Part shown: positions 6,639 through 15,914 of the stretch, piece by piece | How the letters are laid out: every line of letters begins with the position of its first letter | How positions within the stretch are numbered: position 1 is the stretch's first letter | Assembly (NCBI RefSeq): GCF_019645875.1 | Contig: NZ_CP081000.1 | Coordinates: 5,516,417 to 5,580,416 of the forward strand | Source of the DNA: Mycolicibacterium senegalense | Lineage (GTDB): Bacteria > Actinomycetota > Actinomycetes > Mycobacteriales > Mycobacteriaceae | DNA: 64,000 bases | Reading direction: 5' to 3' | The notes under the pieces: generated by a model | Told to the model about the DNA's origin: nothing | The model's database searches: none | The model's input: the letters and a program-made list of their open reading frames with translations, nothing else | Position numbers and translations under genes: made by a program

Positions 6639-9461
6639 TCAGGACTTCTTGGCAGCGGCCTTCTTCGCCGGGGCCTTTTTGGCGGCGGCTTTTTTGGCGG
6701 CCTTCTTCGCCGGCGCCTTCTTGGCGGCCTTCTTCACCGGTCCACGGGCGCGACGGTCGGCCAGCAGTTCCGAAGCCCGCTCGTCGGTGATCGAGGCCAC
6801 GTCATCGCCCTTGCGCAGGCTGGCGTTGGTCTCACCGTCGGTGACGTAGGGACCGAAGCGGCCGTCCTTGATCACCATCGGCTTGCCCGAGGCCGGGTCG
6901 GTGCCGAGCTCACGCAGCGGCGGGGCGGCAGCGGCCTGGCGCCCACGGCGTTTCGGCTCGGCGTAGATCTTGAGCGCCTCGTCGAGGGTGATGGTGAACA
7001 TCTGCTCTTCGGTGGCCAGTGATCGAGAGTCGGTGCCGCGCTTGAGGTATGGGCCGTAGCGGCCGTTCTGCGCGGTGATCTCCTCGTTGTTCGACGGGTC
7101 GACGCCGACCACGCGGGGCAACGACAGCAGCTTGAGCGCGTCGTCGAGCGTCACGGTCTCCAGATCCATTGAACGCAACAGCGATCCGGTGCGCGGCTTG
7201 GGGCCGGTCGGCTTCTTGCCCTTCTTGGCCGTGGTACCCGCGTCCGGATCTTCCGGGGGTTCCGGGAGGATCTCGGTGACGTAGGGACCGAAACGTCCGT
7301 CCTTGGCCACGATCTCGTGGCCGGTCGCCGGGTCGACACCCAGCACCCGGCCCTCTTGCGGTGTGGCGAAAGCCTTCTCGGCCAGTTCCAGCGTCAGCTC
7401 GTCGGGGGTCAGATCGTCCTTGAGATTGGCCCGCTGCGGCTTGAGCTCACCCGGATTGTCCGGATCGGCGATCATGCGCTCCAGGTAGGGGCCGTTACGG
7501 CCCACCCGAACCACGATGGCTCGACCCTCGTCATCGTCAAAGAGCTTGATGGAGTTGACTTCTCGCGCGTCGATGCCTTCGAGGTTGCCGCCGACGAGGT
7601 GCTTGAGACCGCCGGACCGGGCGATTGAGCCCTCGACGCCGTGCTCACCGCCGAAGTAGAAGTTCGACAGCCAGTTGGTGCGCTGCTCCTGGCCGTTGGC
7701 GATCTCGTCGAGCTCGTCCTCCATGGCGGCGGTGAAGTCGTAATCCACCAACCGGCCGAAGTGCTGCTCCAGCAGGCCCACCACGGCGAAGGCAACCCAG
7801 GACGGCACCAGGGCGCTGCCCTTCTTCTGCACGTAGCCGCGGTCCTGGATGGTCTTGATGATCGAGCTGTAGGTCGACGGGCGGCCGATACCGAGCTCTT
7901 CGAGGGCCTTGATCAGCGAGGCCTCGGTGTAGCGGGCCGGCGGGCTGGTCTGGTGGCCGTCGGCGGTCAGATCGGCGGCATCGACGCGCTGCCCCTGCGT
8001 CAGGTTCGGCAGCCGGCTCTCGGCGTCGTCGGACTCGCCGCCGGCCAACTCGTCGATGCTCTCGACGTAGGCCTTGAGGAAGCCCGGGAACGTGATGGTG
8101 CGGCCGGACGCGTTGAAGACGACCTGCTCACCGCCGCGGGCGGTACCGGCGATGCGCAGTGACAGCGTGGTGCCGCGGGCGTCGGCCATCTGCGAGGCCA
8201 CGGTGCGCTGCCAGATCAGCTCGTAGAGCCGGAACTCGTCCGTGTCGAGCTGGGCGTGCAGCTGGCCCGGGGTCTGGAACACGTCACCGGCGGGTCGGAT
8301 GGCCTCGTGCGCCTCCTGCGCGTTCTTCACCTTGCGGGTGTACTGGCGCGGAGACGGATGCACATATTCGTCGCCGTAGAGCTGACGTGCCTGGTTGCGG
8401 GCGGCGTTGATGGCCGAATCCGACAGCGTCGTCGAGTCCGTACGCATGTAGGTGATGTAGCCGTTCTCGTACAGCCGCTGCGCGATGCTCATGGTGCGCT
8501 CTGAAGAGAACCGCAGTTTGCGGGCGGCTTCCTGCTGCAGCGTCGACGTCATGAACGGCGCGTAAGGGCGGCGGGTGTACGGCTTCTGCTCGACGGAGCT
8601 GACGGCCAGCTGGGCGCCACGCAGCCCGGCGGCCAGCGCTCCGGCGCTGGCCTCGTCGAGGACGAGCACCTCGTCGGGCTTCTTCAGCTGCCCCAGCGAG
8701 TCGAAATCGCGGCCGGCGGCGACGCGGCGGCCATCGACGGTGTTGAGCTTGGCCGTGAACCGCGGCGGGGTGGCCTGCGGGTCCGACACGGACGCGTCGA
8801 GTTCAGCGCTGACGTCCCAGTAGCCGGCGCTGCGGAACGCCATGCGCTCCCGCTCGCGCTGCACGATGATGCGCGTGGCCACCGATTGCACGCGGCCCGC
8901 CGACAGCTTCGGCGCCACCTTCTTCCACAGCACCGGCGACACTTCGTAGCCGTAGAGGCGGTCGAGGATGCGCCGGGTTTCCTGCGCGTCGACCAGGGCG
9001 ATGTCCAGGTCACGCGGGTTTTCCGCGGCAGCGCGGATGGCCGGTTCGGTGATCTCGTGGAACACCATCCGCCGCACCGGCACCTTGGGCTTCAGGGTCT
9101 CCAGCAGATGCCAGGCGATCGCCTCACCCTCGCGGTCACCGTCCGTCGCGAGGTAGAGCTCGTCAACGCCCTTGAGCAGGTCCTTCAGCTCGGTGACCGT
9201 GCTCTTCTTGTCGGGGCTGACGATGTAGAGCGGCTCGAAGTTGTCGTCGACATTGACCCCGAGCCGCGCCCACGGCTCGGATTTGTACTTGGCGGGCACG
9301 TCGGCGGCATTACGGGGCAGATCACGAATATGCCCGCGGGAGGATTCGACCACGTAATTGGAGCCCAGGTAGCCGGCGATCTTGCGCGCCTTGGTCGGCG
9401 ACTCGACAATTACGAGTCGCCGGACATTCCCCTTGCTACCGCTGCCGCTATCGCCAGCCAA
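6639..9461 (-). CDS. topA: DNA topoisomerase I
   Basis: Type IA topoisomerase that relaxes negative supercoils. The Toprim domain is at the N-terminus (VIVESPTKARKIAGYLG, then ATDGDREGEAIAWHL with the acidic metal site). The active-site Tyr is about 338 in ITYMRTDSTTL. There are no C4 zinc fingers; instead several C-terminal repeat domains of the form DGRFGPYVT/NGRYGPYLK, and a tail of Lys/Ala (AAKKAPAKK) repeats, as in mycobacterial TopA where the basic tail supports strand passage. Start is TTG at 9461. 940 residues, near the Rv3646c length. Confidence 0.97.
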   Translation of the reverse strand: MAGDSGSGSKGNVRRLVIVESPTKARKIAGYLGSNYVVESSRGHIRDLPRNAADVPAKYKSEPWARLGVNVDDNFEPLYIVSPDKKSTVTELKDLLKGVDELYLATDGDREGEAIAWHLLETLKPKVPVRRMVFHEITEPAIRAAAENPRDLDIALVDAQETRRILDRLYGYEVSPVLWKKVAPKLSAGRVQSVATRIIVQRERERMAFRSAGYWDVSAELDASVSDPQATPPRFTAKLNTVDGRRVAAGRDFDSLGQLKKPDEVLVLDEASAGALAAGLRGAQLAVSSVEQKPYTRRPYAPFMTSTLQQEAARKLRFSSERTMSIAQRLYENGYITYMRTDSTTLSDSAINAARNQARQLYGDEYVHPSPRQYTRKVKNAQEAHEAIRPAGDVFQTPGQLHAQLDTDEFRLYELIWQRTVASQMADARGTTLSLRIAGTARGGEQVVFNASGRTITFPGFLKAYVESIDELAGGESDDAESRLPNLTQGQRVDAADLTADGHQTSPPARYTEASLIKALEELGIGRPSTYSSIIKTIQDRGYVQKKGSALVPSWVAFAVVGLLEQHFGRLVDYDFTAAMEDELDEIANGQEQRTNWLSNFYFGGEHGVEGSIARSGGLKHLVGGNLEGIDAREVNSIKLFDDDEGRAIVVRVGRNGPYLERMIADPDNPGELKPQRANLKDDLTPDELTLELAEKAFATPQEGRVLGVDPATGHEIVAKDGRFGPYVTEILPEPPEDPDAGTTAKKGKKPTGPKPRTGSLLRSMDLETVTLDDALKLLSLPRVVGVDPSNNEEITAQNGRYGPYLKRGTDSRSLATEEQMFTITLDEALKIYAEPKRRGRQAAAAPPLRELGTDPASGKPMVIKDGRFGPYVTDGETNASLRKGDDVASITDERASELLADRRARGPVKKAAKKAPAKKAAKKAAAKKAPAKKAAAKKS

Positions 9462-9564
9462 CTGTGCCTACGCTCCACTTCTTTAGTTGCCGCGCCACGC
9501 CCGGCAACTGACAATTTCGCATTACGCGCGAGCCTACGCAAACCGGCTCTCCGCGTGTGCATCA

Positions 9565-10158
9565 TTAAATACGAGGCCAATGCGCCAACGCCGCGGCGTC
9601 CCCGGGCGGTTCCCCGACGTTCTCCACCAGGCGCGATAGGCGTCGTCGCCCACTGATCCGCAGAGCCGGATGCGAGCCTCTGGTCCCGATCAAGGTCGGG
9701 GCGATTCCCACCCGCATCATCGCCTCGGCCAGCGCCGCGTGGGTGTCCGGCGCATGCGGGTCCAATCCGAGCAGGTAGCGGTCGTCCGCCTCGAACGTGC
9801 CCGCAGCCAGCGTCCAGGCTCGCAGCTCGCGGGACCCGGGCAGCCAGCCGGCCGGGACGGTTTTGACCGCACCCCTGGTCCAGGCCCCCGCGATCAGCAT
9901 CAACTGCGGGTCCAGCGTGGTGCGCACCAGCGGGTTGTTCTCGTCGGTCCGCGATATCTCCGATATGAGGCCGGCGTCGCTGATCATCTCGGCCAGGCCG
10001 TGGGCGCGCCACAGTTCGTCGACGACCACCGAGATCCGGGCCGCCTGCTGGCCGCCGACACTCGCCAGCACCACCTGCCCCGGGCCGGCGAGAACCCCGG
10101 TCAGGTCGGCCACCGCGGGCGGCACCGACTCGGCCGAGAAGAAGGACAGCTGGCTCAC
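9565..10158 (-). CDS. Conserved mycobacterial protein (Rv3647c type)
   Basis: A 197-residue soluble protein between topA and cspA, where M. tuberculosis has Rv3647c. Start is GTG at 10158 (MSQLSFFSAES). Sequence features are a central AWTRGAVKTVPAGWLPGSREL segment and a C-terminal basic stretch ISGRRRLSRLVE. There is no signal peptide, membrane segment or known catalytic motif. It has its own promoter space, because a strong terminator separates it from cspA upstream. Function unknown. Confidence 0.82.
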   Translation of the reverse strand: MSQLSFFSAESVPPAVADLTGVLAGPGQVVLASVGGQQAARISVVVDELWRAHGLAEMISDAGLISEISRTDENNPLVRTTLDPQLMLIAGAWTRGAVKTVPAGWLPGSRELRAWTLAAGTFEADDRYLLGLDPHAPDTHAALAEAMMRVGIAPTLIGTRGSHPALRISGRRRLSRLVENVGEPPGDAAALAHWPRI

Positions 10159-10186
10159 AAGCCGACACTAAGCCAGCTCGAGCCGC

Positions 10187-10236
10187 AAAAACGCGAACAC
10201 CCCCGCGGTGTCCGATGTGGACTCACGCGGGGGTGT
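10187..10236 (-). terminator. Intrinsic terminator of cspA
   Basis: An 11-bp perfect inverted repeat (10197-10207 with 10226-10236, core CACCCCCGCG/CGCGGGGGTG) with an 18-nt loop follows the cspA stop on the minus strand. Five T residues (10191-10187) follow the stem. It lies in the 96-bp gap before the Rv3647c-type gene. Confidence 0.85.
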
Positions 10237-10254
10237 CCCGTGGGTTTGTTTGGC

Positions 10255-10458
10255 TCAGATGGCCCGAACACCCGTGGCCTGCGGCCCCTTGGGGCTCTGG
10301 CCGACCTCGAACTCAACCTTCTGGTTCTCCTCCAGGGTGCGGAATCCGCTGCCCTGGATTTCCGTGTAGTGGACAAACACGTCGGCAGAGCCGTCCTCCG
10401 GAGCAATGAAGCCGAAGCCCTTCTCCGCGTTGAACCACTTCACAGTTCCCTGTGGCAT
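10255..10458 (-). CDS. cspA: Cold-shock protein A
   Basis: A 67-residue single cold-shock domain: KWFNAEKGFGFI (RNP1-like) and DVFVHYTEI (RNP2-like), followed by VEFEVGQSPKGPQA. It binds single-stranded RNA/DNA and acts as an RNA chaperone. Orthologous in order to Rv3648c. The purine-rich AGGAAAGAACAAAAG upstream of the ATG at 10458 is a good ribosome binding site. A long leader seems likely because the next plus-strand gene starts almost 300 bp away. Confidence 0.96.
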   Translation of the reverse strand: MPQGTVKWFNAEKGFGFIAPEDGSADVFVHYTEIQGSGFRTLEENQKVEFEVGQSPKGPQATGVRAI

Positions 10459-10756
10459 CTTTTGTTCTTTCCTTCTCTTTCAACCGGGTGCGGTCCACCG
10501 ACTTCCGATGTACCGGGCCCGTTCCGACCGCCATACCAACGCGCGAGTCGACCGGAACTGCCCGACCTACAACCCTCGCAGGAACCGCGATCGCAACGAC
10601 GATCCTGCGAGTGCGAGTACAAACACAGAAGCTGCGACCGTGATCAGTCAACCATGTTCGGGTCGACTGCGACAGTCTTGGCGTACGGCGCGTGGTGAAC
10701 AATTCGTTTACAAATCCGGGCCGACGTCGGCGGGGTACATCGCAGGAGGCAAAACA
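10459..10756. promoter_or_regulatory. Divergent cspA/helicase intergenic region
   Basis: No gene is supported in these 298 bp. The region should hold the cspA leader (minus) and the helicase promoter (plus). An 8-bp inverted repeat TCGCAGGA (10576-10583) / TCCTGCGA (10603-10610) could form a hairpin in the cspA leader. A clear AGGAGG (10744-10749) sits 7 nt before the helicase GTG start. A TTGACT on the minus strand near 10647-10652 is a possible -35 element for cspA, but no convincing -10 was paired with it. Confidence 0.45.
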
Positions 10757-13114
10757 GTGCTGGATCAGGGGTCGGATTTCGGCCGTGAGCTGCTCGCTTG
10801 CGCTGTCGAGGGCACCCCGGCCGACGAAGATCCGCTACGCCATGTTGCGGATATCCCTCCGCGACACGGCAAACCACTTCGTTGGCCGCAATGGGCACAT
10901 CCGGAGGTCGTGCGGGCCTTGACCGAGCGCGGGATCACCGCGCCGTGGTCGCATCAACTGGCCGCTGCCGAGCTCGCGCACGACGGACGCCACGTCGTCG
11001 TGTCCACCGGAACCGCGTCGGGCAAGTCTTTGGCCTACCAACTTCCGATCCTGTCGACCTTGGCCGAAAACCGGCAGGCACGGGTGCTCTACCTGTCGCC
11101 GACCAAGGCCCTCGGCCACGACCAACTGCGCACGGCACAAGCTCTGACCGAGGCCGTGGCCGCCCTGCGTGACGTCGCGCCGGCGCCGTACGACGGCGAC
11201 AGTGCGACCGAGGTGCGCCGGTTCGCCCGGGAGCGATCACGCTGGATCTTCTCCAACCCGGACATGATCCACCTGTCGCTGCTGCGCAACCATGCCCGCT
11301 GGGCCGTGTTCCTCCGCCACCTGAAGTTCATCGTCGTCGACGAATGCCATTACTACCGTGGCATTTTCGGTTCCAACGTGGCGATGGTGCTGCGCCGACT
11401 GTTGCGGTTGTGTGAGCGCTACTCCCCTGAGGGTTCGGGGCCGACGGTGATCTTCGCCAGCGCCACCACGGCATCACCGGCCGAGACCGCCGCGGAGTTG
11501 ATCGGGCAGACAGTCGCCGAGGTGACCGAGGACGGCTCACCCCAGGGCGCGCGCACCATCGCGCTGTGGGAGCCTGCGCTGCTGGACGATCTGACCGGAG
11601 AGAACGGCGCACCCGCACGTCGTTCGGCCGGCGCCGAAGCCGCCAGGGTGATGGCCGACCTGATGGCCGAGGGCGCAAGGACTTTGACATTCGTCCGGTC
11701 CCGGCGCGGCGCCGAGCTGACCGCGCTGGGCACCCGGGCCCGACTCGAGGACACCGCGCCAGAACTCGCCGAGCAAGTGGCGTCCTACCGCGCGGGCTAC
11801 CTCTCGGAGGACCGGCGCGAGCTTGAAGCCGCGCTGACTGACGGGAGACTGCGCGGCCTGGCCACCACCAATGCGCTGGAACTCGGCATCGACATCGCCG
11901 GGCTGGATGCGGTGGTGATGGCGGGGTTTCCCGGCACCGTCACCTCGTTCTGGCAGCAGGCGGGCCGGTCTGGCCGACGCGGCCAGGGCGCGCTGATCGT
12001 GTTGATCGCCCGCGATGACCCGCTGGACACCTACCTCGTGCACCATCCGGCGGCATTGTTGGACAAGCCGATCGAGCGGGTGGTGATCGACCCGACGAAT
12101 CCGCACGTACTGGGACCGCAATTGCTCTGTGCCGCAGCCGAGCTGCCACTCACAGAGGCCGAGGTGCGGCTGTGGAACGCCGAGGCGGTGGCCGGCACCC
12201 TCGTCGACGACGGTTTGTTGCGCAAACGCCCGGGCGGCTATTTCCCCGCTCCCGGGGTGGATCCGCACCCCGCGGTCGACATCCGCGGCTCCAGCGGCGG
12301 CCAGATCGCGATCCTCGAAGCCGATACCGGACGGATGCTGGGTAGCACGGCAGCCGGCCGGGCAGCAGCCTCGCTGCACCCGGGCGCGGTGTACCTGCAC
12401 CAGGGAGAGACATATCTGGTCGACTCATTGTCGTTCGAGGACGGTGTTGCATTCGTCTACGCCGCGGATCCCGGTTACAGCACTTTCGCCAGAGAACTCA
12501 CTGACATCTCGGTCACCGGTCCTGGCGAGCGCAGCACGTTCGGTCCGGTCACCGTCGGACTGGTTCCGGTGTCCGTCACCAACACCGTGGTCGGCTACCT
12601 GCGCCGCCGCCTGGACGGCGAGGTCATCGATTTCGTGGAACTGGACATGCCGCCGAGCACCCTGGACACCATGGCCGTCATGTGCACGATCACGCCAGAA
12701 GCCTTACAGGACAGCGGGATTGACCCACTGCGCGTTCCCGGGAGCCTGCACGCCGCCGAACACGCCTCGATCGGGCTGTTGCCGCTGCTGGCCAGCTGCG
12801 ACCGGGGCGACATCGGCGGAGTCTCGACGGCCGCCGGGCCGGTGGACGGCTTGCCGTCGATCTTCGTCTACGACGGATATCCGGGCGGAGCCGGTTTCGC
12901 CGACCGCGGATTCCGCAATCTCAGTACGTGGTGGGCAGCGACCGCCGACGCGATCGAAGCGTGCGAGTGCCCGCAGGGCTGCCCGTCATGTGTGCAGTCG
13001 CCGAAGTGCGGAAACGGCAACGACCCGTTGGACAAATCCGGTGCGGTGAAAGTGCTCCGCCTGGTGCTCGGCGCGCTGAGTACGTCCTCAGCGTCTATCC
13101 CCCGACCGCGTTGA
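10757..13114 (+). CDS. Superfamily 2 DNA helicase with DUF1998 (MrfA/Hrq1-like)
   Basis: A 785-residue ATP-dependent helicase. Walker A (STGTASGKS, residues 83-91), DECH box (VVDECHYYRG, about 195), motif III (FASATTASPAETA) and motif VI-like QQAGRSGRRGQ are all visible. The C-terminal DUF1998 zinc module holds four Cys (CECPQGCPSC...C, about 735-753), the hallmark of B. subtilis MrfA and fungal Hrq1, which act in DNA crosslink and mitomycin repair. That repair role is by family only. The GTG at 10757 is preferred over the long upstream extension because of an ideal AGGAGG. Ortholog of Rv3649 by order. Confidence 0.92.
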   Translation: MLDQGSDFGRELLACAVEGTPADEDPLRHVADIPPRHGKPLRWPQWAHPEVVRALTERGITAPWSHQLAAAELAHDGRHVVVSTGTASGKSLAYQLPILSTLAENRQARVLYLSPTKALGHDQLRTAQALTEAVAALRDVAPAPYDGDSATEVRRFARERSRWIFSNPDMIHLSLLRNHARWAVFLRHLKFIVVDECHYYRGIFGSNVAMVLRRLLRLCERYSPEGSGPTVIFASATTASPAETAAELIGQTVAEVTEDGSPQGARTIALWEPALLDDLTGENGAPARRSAGAEAARVMADLMAEGARTLTFVRSRRGAELTALGTRARLEDTAPELAEQVASYRAGYLSEDRRELEAALTDGRLRGLATTNALELGIDIAGLDAVVMAGFPGTVTSFWQQAGRSGRRGQGALIVLIARDDPLDTYLVHHPAALLDKPIERVVIDPTNPHVLGPQLLCAAAELPLTEAEVRLWNAEAVAGTLVDDGLLRKRPGGYFPAPGVDPHPAVDIRGSSGGQIAILEADTGRMLGSTAAGRAAASLHPGAVYLHQGETYLVDSLSFEDGVAFVYAADPGYSTFARELTDISVTGPGERSTFGPVTVGLVPVSVTNTVVGYLRRRLDGEVIDFVELDMPPSTLDTMAVMCTITPEALQDSGIDPLRVPGSLHAAEHASIGLLPLLASCDRGDIGGVSTAAGPVDGLPSIFVYDGYPGGAGFADRGFRNLSTWWAATADAIEACECPQGCPSCVQSPKCGNGNDPLDKSGAVKVLRLVLGALSTSSASIPRPR

Positions 13115-13404
13115 CGACCGACCCCTCGACGGCCGACTCCGCGGATCGACAACCACGTGGCTGCATTCGGCCACGCCGAACACACAGACGTTGCGACGAA
13201 CGGTCGGACAACGCGATCCGTTCCCAATCCCGGAGGCCGGGCGCAGTGGCAAATTACGTGAACTCGCTCATGTTTGCAAGCCGGCAGACGCAAAGTCCAC
13301 ATACCCGCGACCGTGATCCGAAGTATTGCGGTGCGGATTCCGTCGTGTCCCGGCGTCGACTCAGCCGTGCGGAAAGGTACGTTCCCGCCGGTAAAATGCC
13401 GATC

Positions 13405-14430
13405 ATGAACCACGACTGGCTGCTCGTGGAGACACTGGGTAGCGAGCCTGTTGTGGTCGCACGAGGTTTGCAGACAAAGAACCTCGTCCCGATCAGTGTG
13501 TTTCTGCGCCGAAATCCGCACCTGATGGCAATACAGACCGCCATCAGGGAAACCGTGCAGGCCGGCCAGGGCCTCAGCAGCATCACATCCAAGAATGACC
13601 GCGTAATCCGCACCGAAGTGGTGCGGATGTCCGACGGACGCATCCACGGCGTGCACATCTGGATCGGGCCGAGCGACATCGAACCACCGCAACGCCCCGT
13701 CCCGGGACCGCTGGTCTGGGACCTGACCGCAGGCGTGGCTACCGACACCCCCGAATCGCTGATCAACAGCGGCATGAATCCGGAAACCGAAGCCACCCAC
13801 GACCGGGCGTTCGCCGACGACCTGCCCGCCAAGGATCTCAACAGCACCGAGGCCAAAGTCCTGGCGATGACGATCAAACCCGTCGTCGGCCACACCTTGT
13901 GCACCACCTGGGACGTCACCGACCACCTCGGGGAACCCATCACCGTCGGATTCGTGGCCCGAGTGCTGCTCGAACCACAAGACGACGGCTCCGAGAAACT
14001 CATCTCCCGCGCGATGAATTGGCGCACCGAACGAGAAGCTCCCGTGGAACGGCCCGACAACCTGGCCCAGCGCATTCTCAACGGGCTGGCGCAGCCCGGC
14101 GTGCACCGAGCCCTGGTCGATCTGGACAACTGGAAGCTGCTGAAGTGGCTCGACGATCCGGCCCCCTTCTTCGACTGGCGTAACCGCGACGGCGGGCCGG
14201 CCCGCATCCACCCGGCCGACGCCCGGCACATGGCCCGGATGACGGCGGAGTTCTCAGGCGGCACCACCGCCGCTGTGCTGCGAATGCGCGCCGAAGGCAG
14301 CGACTGGCGCCCCGTCCACATGACGATCAACCGGGTCGAACTCGACGAGAACATCTTCGCGGGGCTGATATCGATGCGCCTGCCCACCGATGACGAGGTT
14401 GCCGCGGCAGCTCTTGACCCCATCGACTAG
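13405..14430 (+). CDS. GAF/PAS-type sensor protein (Rv3651 type)
   Basis: A 341-residue soluble protein starting MNHDWLLVETLG. Its position after the helicase and its size match Rv3651, whose structure is known as a GAF-like domain followed by tandem PAS-like domains, so a small-molecule or protein sensing role is likely. No effector domain (kinase, cyclase, HTH) is attached. Start 13405 is chosen over 13396 (MPIM). The 290 bp before it (13115-13404) contain no supported gene; the PE gene found here in M. tuberculosis is absent. It is convergent with the Tad locus, stops overlapping by 4 bp. Confidence 0.8.
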   Translation: MNHDWLLVETLGSEPVVVARGLQTKNLVPISVFLRRNPHLMAIQTAIRETVQAGQGLSSITSKNDRVIRTEVVRMSDGRIHGVHIWIGPSDIEPPQRPVPGPLVWDLTAGVATDTPESLINSGMNPETEATHDRAFADDLPAKDLNSTEAKVLAMTIKPVVGHTLCTTWDVTDHLGEPITVGFVARVLLEPQDDGSEKLISRAMNWRTEREAPVERPDNLAQRILNGLAQPGVHRALVDLDNWKLLKWLDDPAPFFDWRNRDGGPARIHPADARHMARMTAEFSGGTTAAVLRMRAEGSDWRPVHMTINRVELDENIFAGLISMRLPTDDEVAAAALDPID

Positions 14431-14753
14431 TTCCCGACGCCGACCGGCCCCGCACGAGCCGCTGCGCGGGCCGGTCCCACTCCCCACCGGCCGAGACGAA
14501 CCGGCGTCGCCACCTCGAGCACCACGTCGAGTTCGTCGATCCGGCAGTCGCCGAGGACCGACCGCATCCGAACCGCGATCTCAGTAGCCTGTCGGCACGC
14601 CGCATCCGGACCGGACACCACGGCGGCCGCGGCGCCCACCGCGGCCAGATCGGCAGCGGCCTGAGCTCGGTGCCGGGCGCTCACCGCAGCGCCCAGATAT
14701 GCAGCGCCCGCGGCGAAGACGATCAGCATCGCAATCATGGCCGCGGCCACCAA
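14427..14753 (-). CDS. Small Tad-locus membrane/secreted protein (Rv3654c type)
   Basis: The protein has an N-terminal hydrophobic helix (LVAAAMIAMLIVFAAGAAYLG) then SARHRAQAAADLAAVGAA, typical of the TadE/TadG-like 'helicase/secretion neighbourhood' proteins. Usable in-frame starts are TTG 14753, GTG 14750 and ATG 14738, all at or inside the hydrophobic helix. The family-like motif DERGST lies upstream of them (from 14774), with no ATG, GTG or TTG in frame near it. The start is therefore doubtful. The frame overlaps the end of the tadE-like gene. Two Cys (DAACRQ, GDCRID) follow. Last gene of the pilus operon. Confidence 0.62.
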   Translation of the reverse strand: MVAAAMIAMLIVFAAGAAYLGAAVSARHRAQAAADLAAVGAAAAVVSGPDAACRQATEIAVRMRSVLGDCRIDELDVVLEVATPVRLGRWGVGPARAAARAGPVGVGN

Positions 14754-14769
14754 TGTGGTCGATCCCCGC

Positions 14770-15092
14770 TCATCCGACGCCGGGTTCGGGCACCGCTGCC
14801 GCCTCGGCGGACAGCGTGAGGCCCGGAAAGACCGTGGCCGCGCTGACCCGGGCCACCACCAAACCGCCGTCTTGGCCGACGTGTACCACCGCACCCGATG
14901 GCGCCACCCGGCGAGCACTGGCGATGGCCGCTTCACCGTCCCCACGCGCGGCCAGCCGGGCGGCTTCACGTGCCGCGTCGATGCAACGAATCTGCATGCC
15001 CACCGCGCTGAGGCCGCCGACGCACAACACCAGAACCGCCACCAGCGACGCGAGCGCGAACGCTGCCTCGACGGTGACCGCACCCCGGTCAT
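14770..15092 (-). CDS. TadE-like pseudopilin (start unresolved)
   Basis: The coding frame shows DDRG followed by AVTVEAAFALASLV and a hydrophobic helix. This is a G^xxxxE prepilin-peptidase site of TadE pseudopilins, with Glu at +5. CIDAAREAARLAARGD downstream is also typical. No ATG, GTG or TTG exists in this frame between the flp start and this motif; the nearest internal GTG would remove half of the helix. The ATG at 15090-15092, directly after the flp stop, is in another frame, and one extra G in the following GGGG run would join it to the TadE frame. The interval given runs from that ATG. Confidence 0.6.
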
Positions 15093-15296
15093 CTAGACGT
15101 TGGTGTTCAACGCCCGGCTGATGATGTTGGTCAGGGCACTGACGATCGAGTCCCCCGTGACCACGGTGTACAGGATCGCCCCGAACGCCGCGGCGGCAAT
15201 AGTGCCGATAGCGTATTCGACGGTGCTCATCCCCGATTCGTCGAGCATCAACAGCGCCACCCTGGCATTGGCCCGCTGAAACCTGTTTTCTGCCAT
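15093..15296 (-). CDS. flp: Flp/Tad type IVb pilin
   Basis: A 67-residue pilin precursor. The leader ends in ESG and the mature part begins MSTVEYAIG, matching the class IVb processing site G^xxxxEY, followed by a hydrophobic helix (TIAAAAFGAILYTVV). The mature peptide should polymerise into a thin Flp pilus; the peptidase is not in the window. Ortholog of Rv3656c by order. A 27-bp gap separates it from tadC upstream, with a GAGGGGAAAA element before the ATG as ribosome binding site. Confidence 0.9.
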   Translation of the reverse strand: MAENRFQRANARVALLMLDESGMSTVEYAIGTIAAAAFGAILYTVVTGDSIVSALTNIISRALNTNV

Positions 15297-15323
15297 GATT
15301 TTTCCCCTCTTTGCGATGTGTGT

Positions 15324-15914
15324 TCACAACAGTCCCGAGCCCAGCACGTCGCCGGCCAGACCGACGACCACAGGTATGACACCCAGACACAGAAATGCCG
15401 GCAGGTAGCACAGCCCGAGCGGACCGGCGACCAGAACCGAGGCGCGTTCTGCGACCGCGTCGGCGGACGTGGCGGCCTCGTGTCGCGTCTGGACTGCCAG
15501 CTCTGCCACCGCGTCAGCCAGGGCGCTACCGGAGGCGGCGGATCGCCGGGCCAGGCGTAACAGTGCATCGGCGTTCTTGTCCTGGGCCACAAGTGCATTC
15601 CCGTCGGCGCTGCCGGCCCAGGCCCGCGCCGGATCAGCCCCGAGCGCCAACAGTCCGGCCGCCCGCCGCAGCACCGTCGCCAGCGGCGGCGGGGCAGACG
15701 GAGTGACGGCTGCCGCTGCGGTTGACACCGCCAGGCCGGCGGCCAGGCATGCGGCGAACAGATCGAACGTCGAAGCGGCGGCGAGCGGCCCGTCGGCCGG
15801 CACCCGCAGCGGGTCGGCTCGCCGCCGCGGCGTCGGCGCAGCACGGTTGCGTACCAGGGCCGGATCCCCTCCGACCAAGAGCGCGGCGGCGAGAAGTAAC
15901 GCTGCCCAGCTCAT
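15324..15914 (-). CDS. tadC: TadC-like type II/IV secretion platform protein
   Basis: A 196-residue inner-membrane platform protein of the GspF/TadC family. Hydrophobic segments lie at the N-terminus (MSWAALLLAAALLVGG), in the middle (FAACLAAGLAVSTAAAA) and at the C-terminus (PAFLCLGVIPVVVGLAGDVL), with the cytoplasmic helical domain between them. The start ATG at 15914 overlaps the tadB stop (ATGA). Position matches Rv3657c. It should work with TadB and the TadA ATPase to extrude the pilin. Confidence 0.85.
   Translation of the reverse strand: MSWAALLLAAALLVGGDPALVRNRAAPTPRRRADPLRVPADGPLAAASTFDLFAACLAAGLAVSTAAAAVTPSAPPPLATVLRRAAGLLALGADPARAWAGSADGNALVAQDKNADALLRLARRSAASGSALADAVAELAVQTRHEAATSADAVAERASVLVAGPLGLCYLPAFLCLGVIPVVVGLAGDVLGSGLL

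Noticed and set aside
6661..6740. Tandem repeats at the topA 3' end as a separate repeat array
   Set aside because: They encode the Lys/Ala-rich TopA tail, so they are part of the protein.
10406..10756. N-terminal extension of the helicase frame
   Set aside because: Overlaps cspA and its leader; a perfect AGGAGG precedes the GTG at 10757, which gives the family length.
12868..14229. Minus-strand ORFs opposite the Rv3651-type gene
   Set aside because: The plus-strand protein is the one matching a known family; the antisense frames lack motifs.
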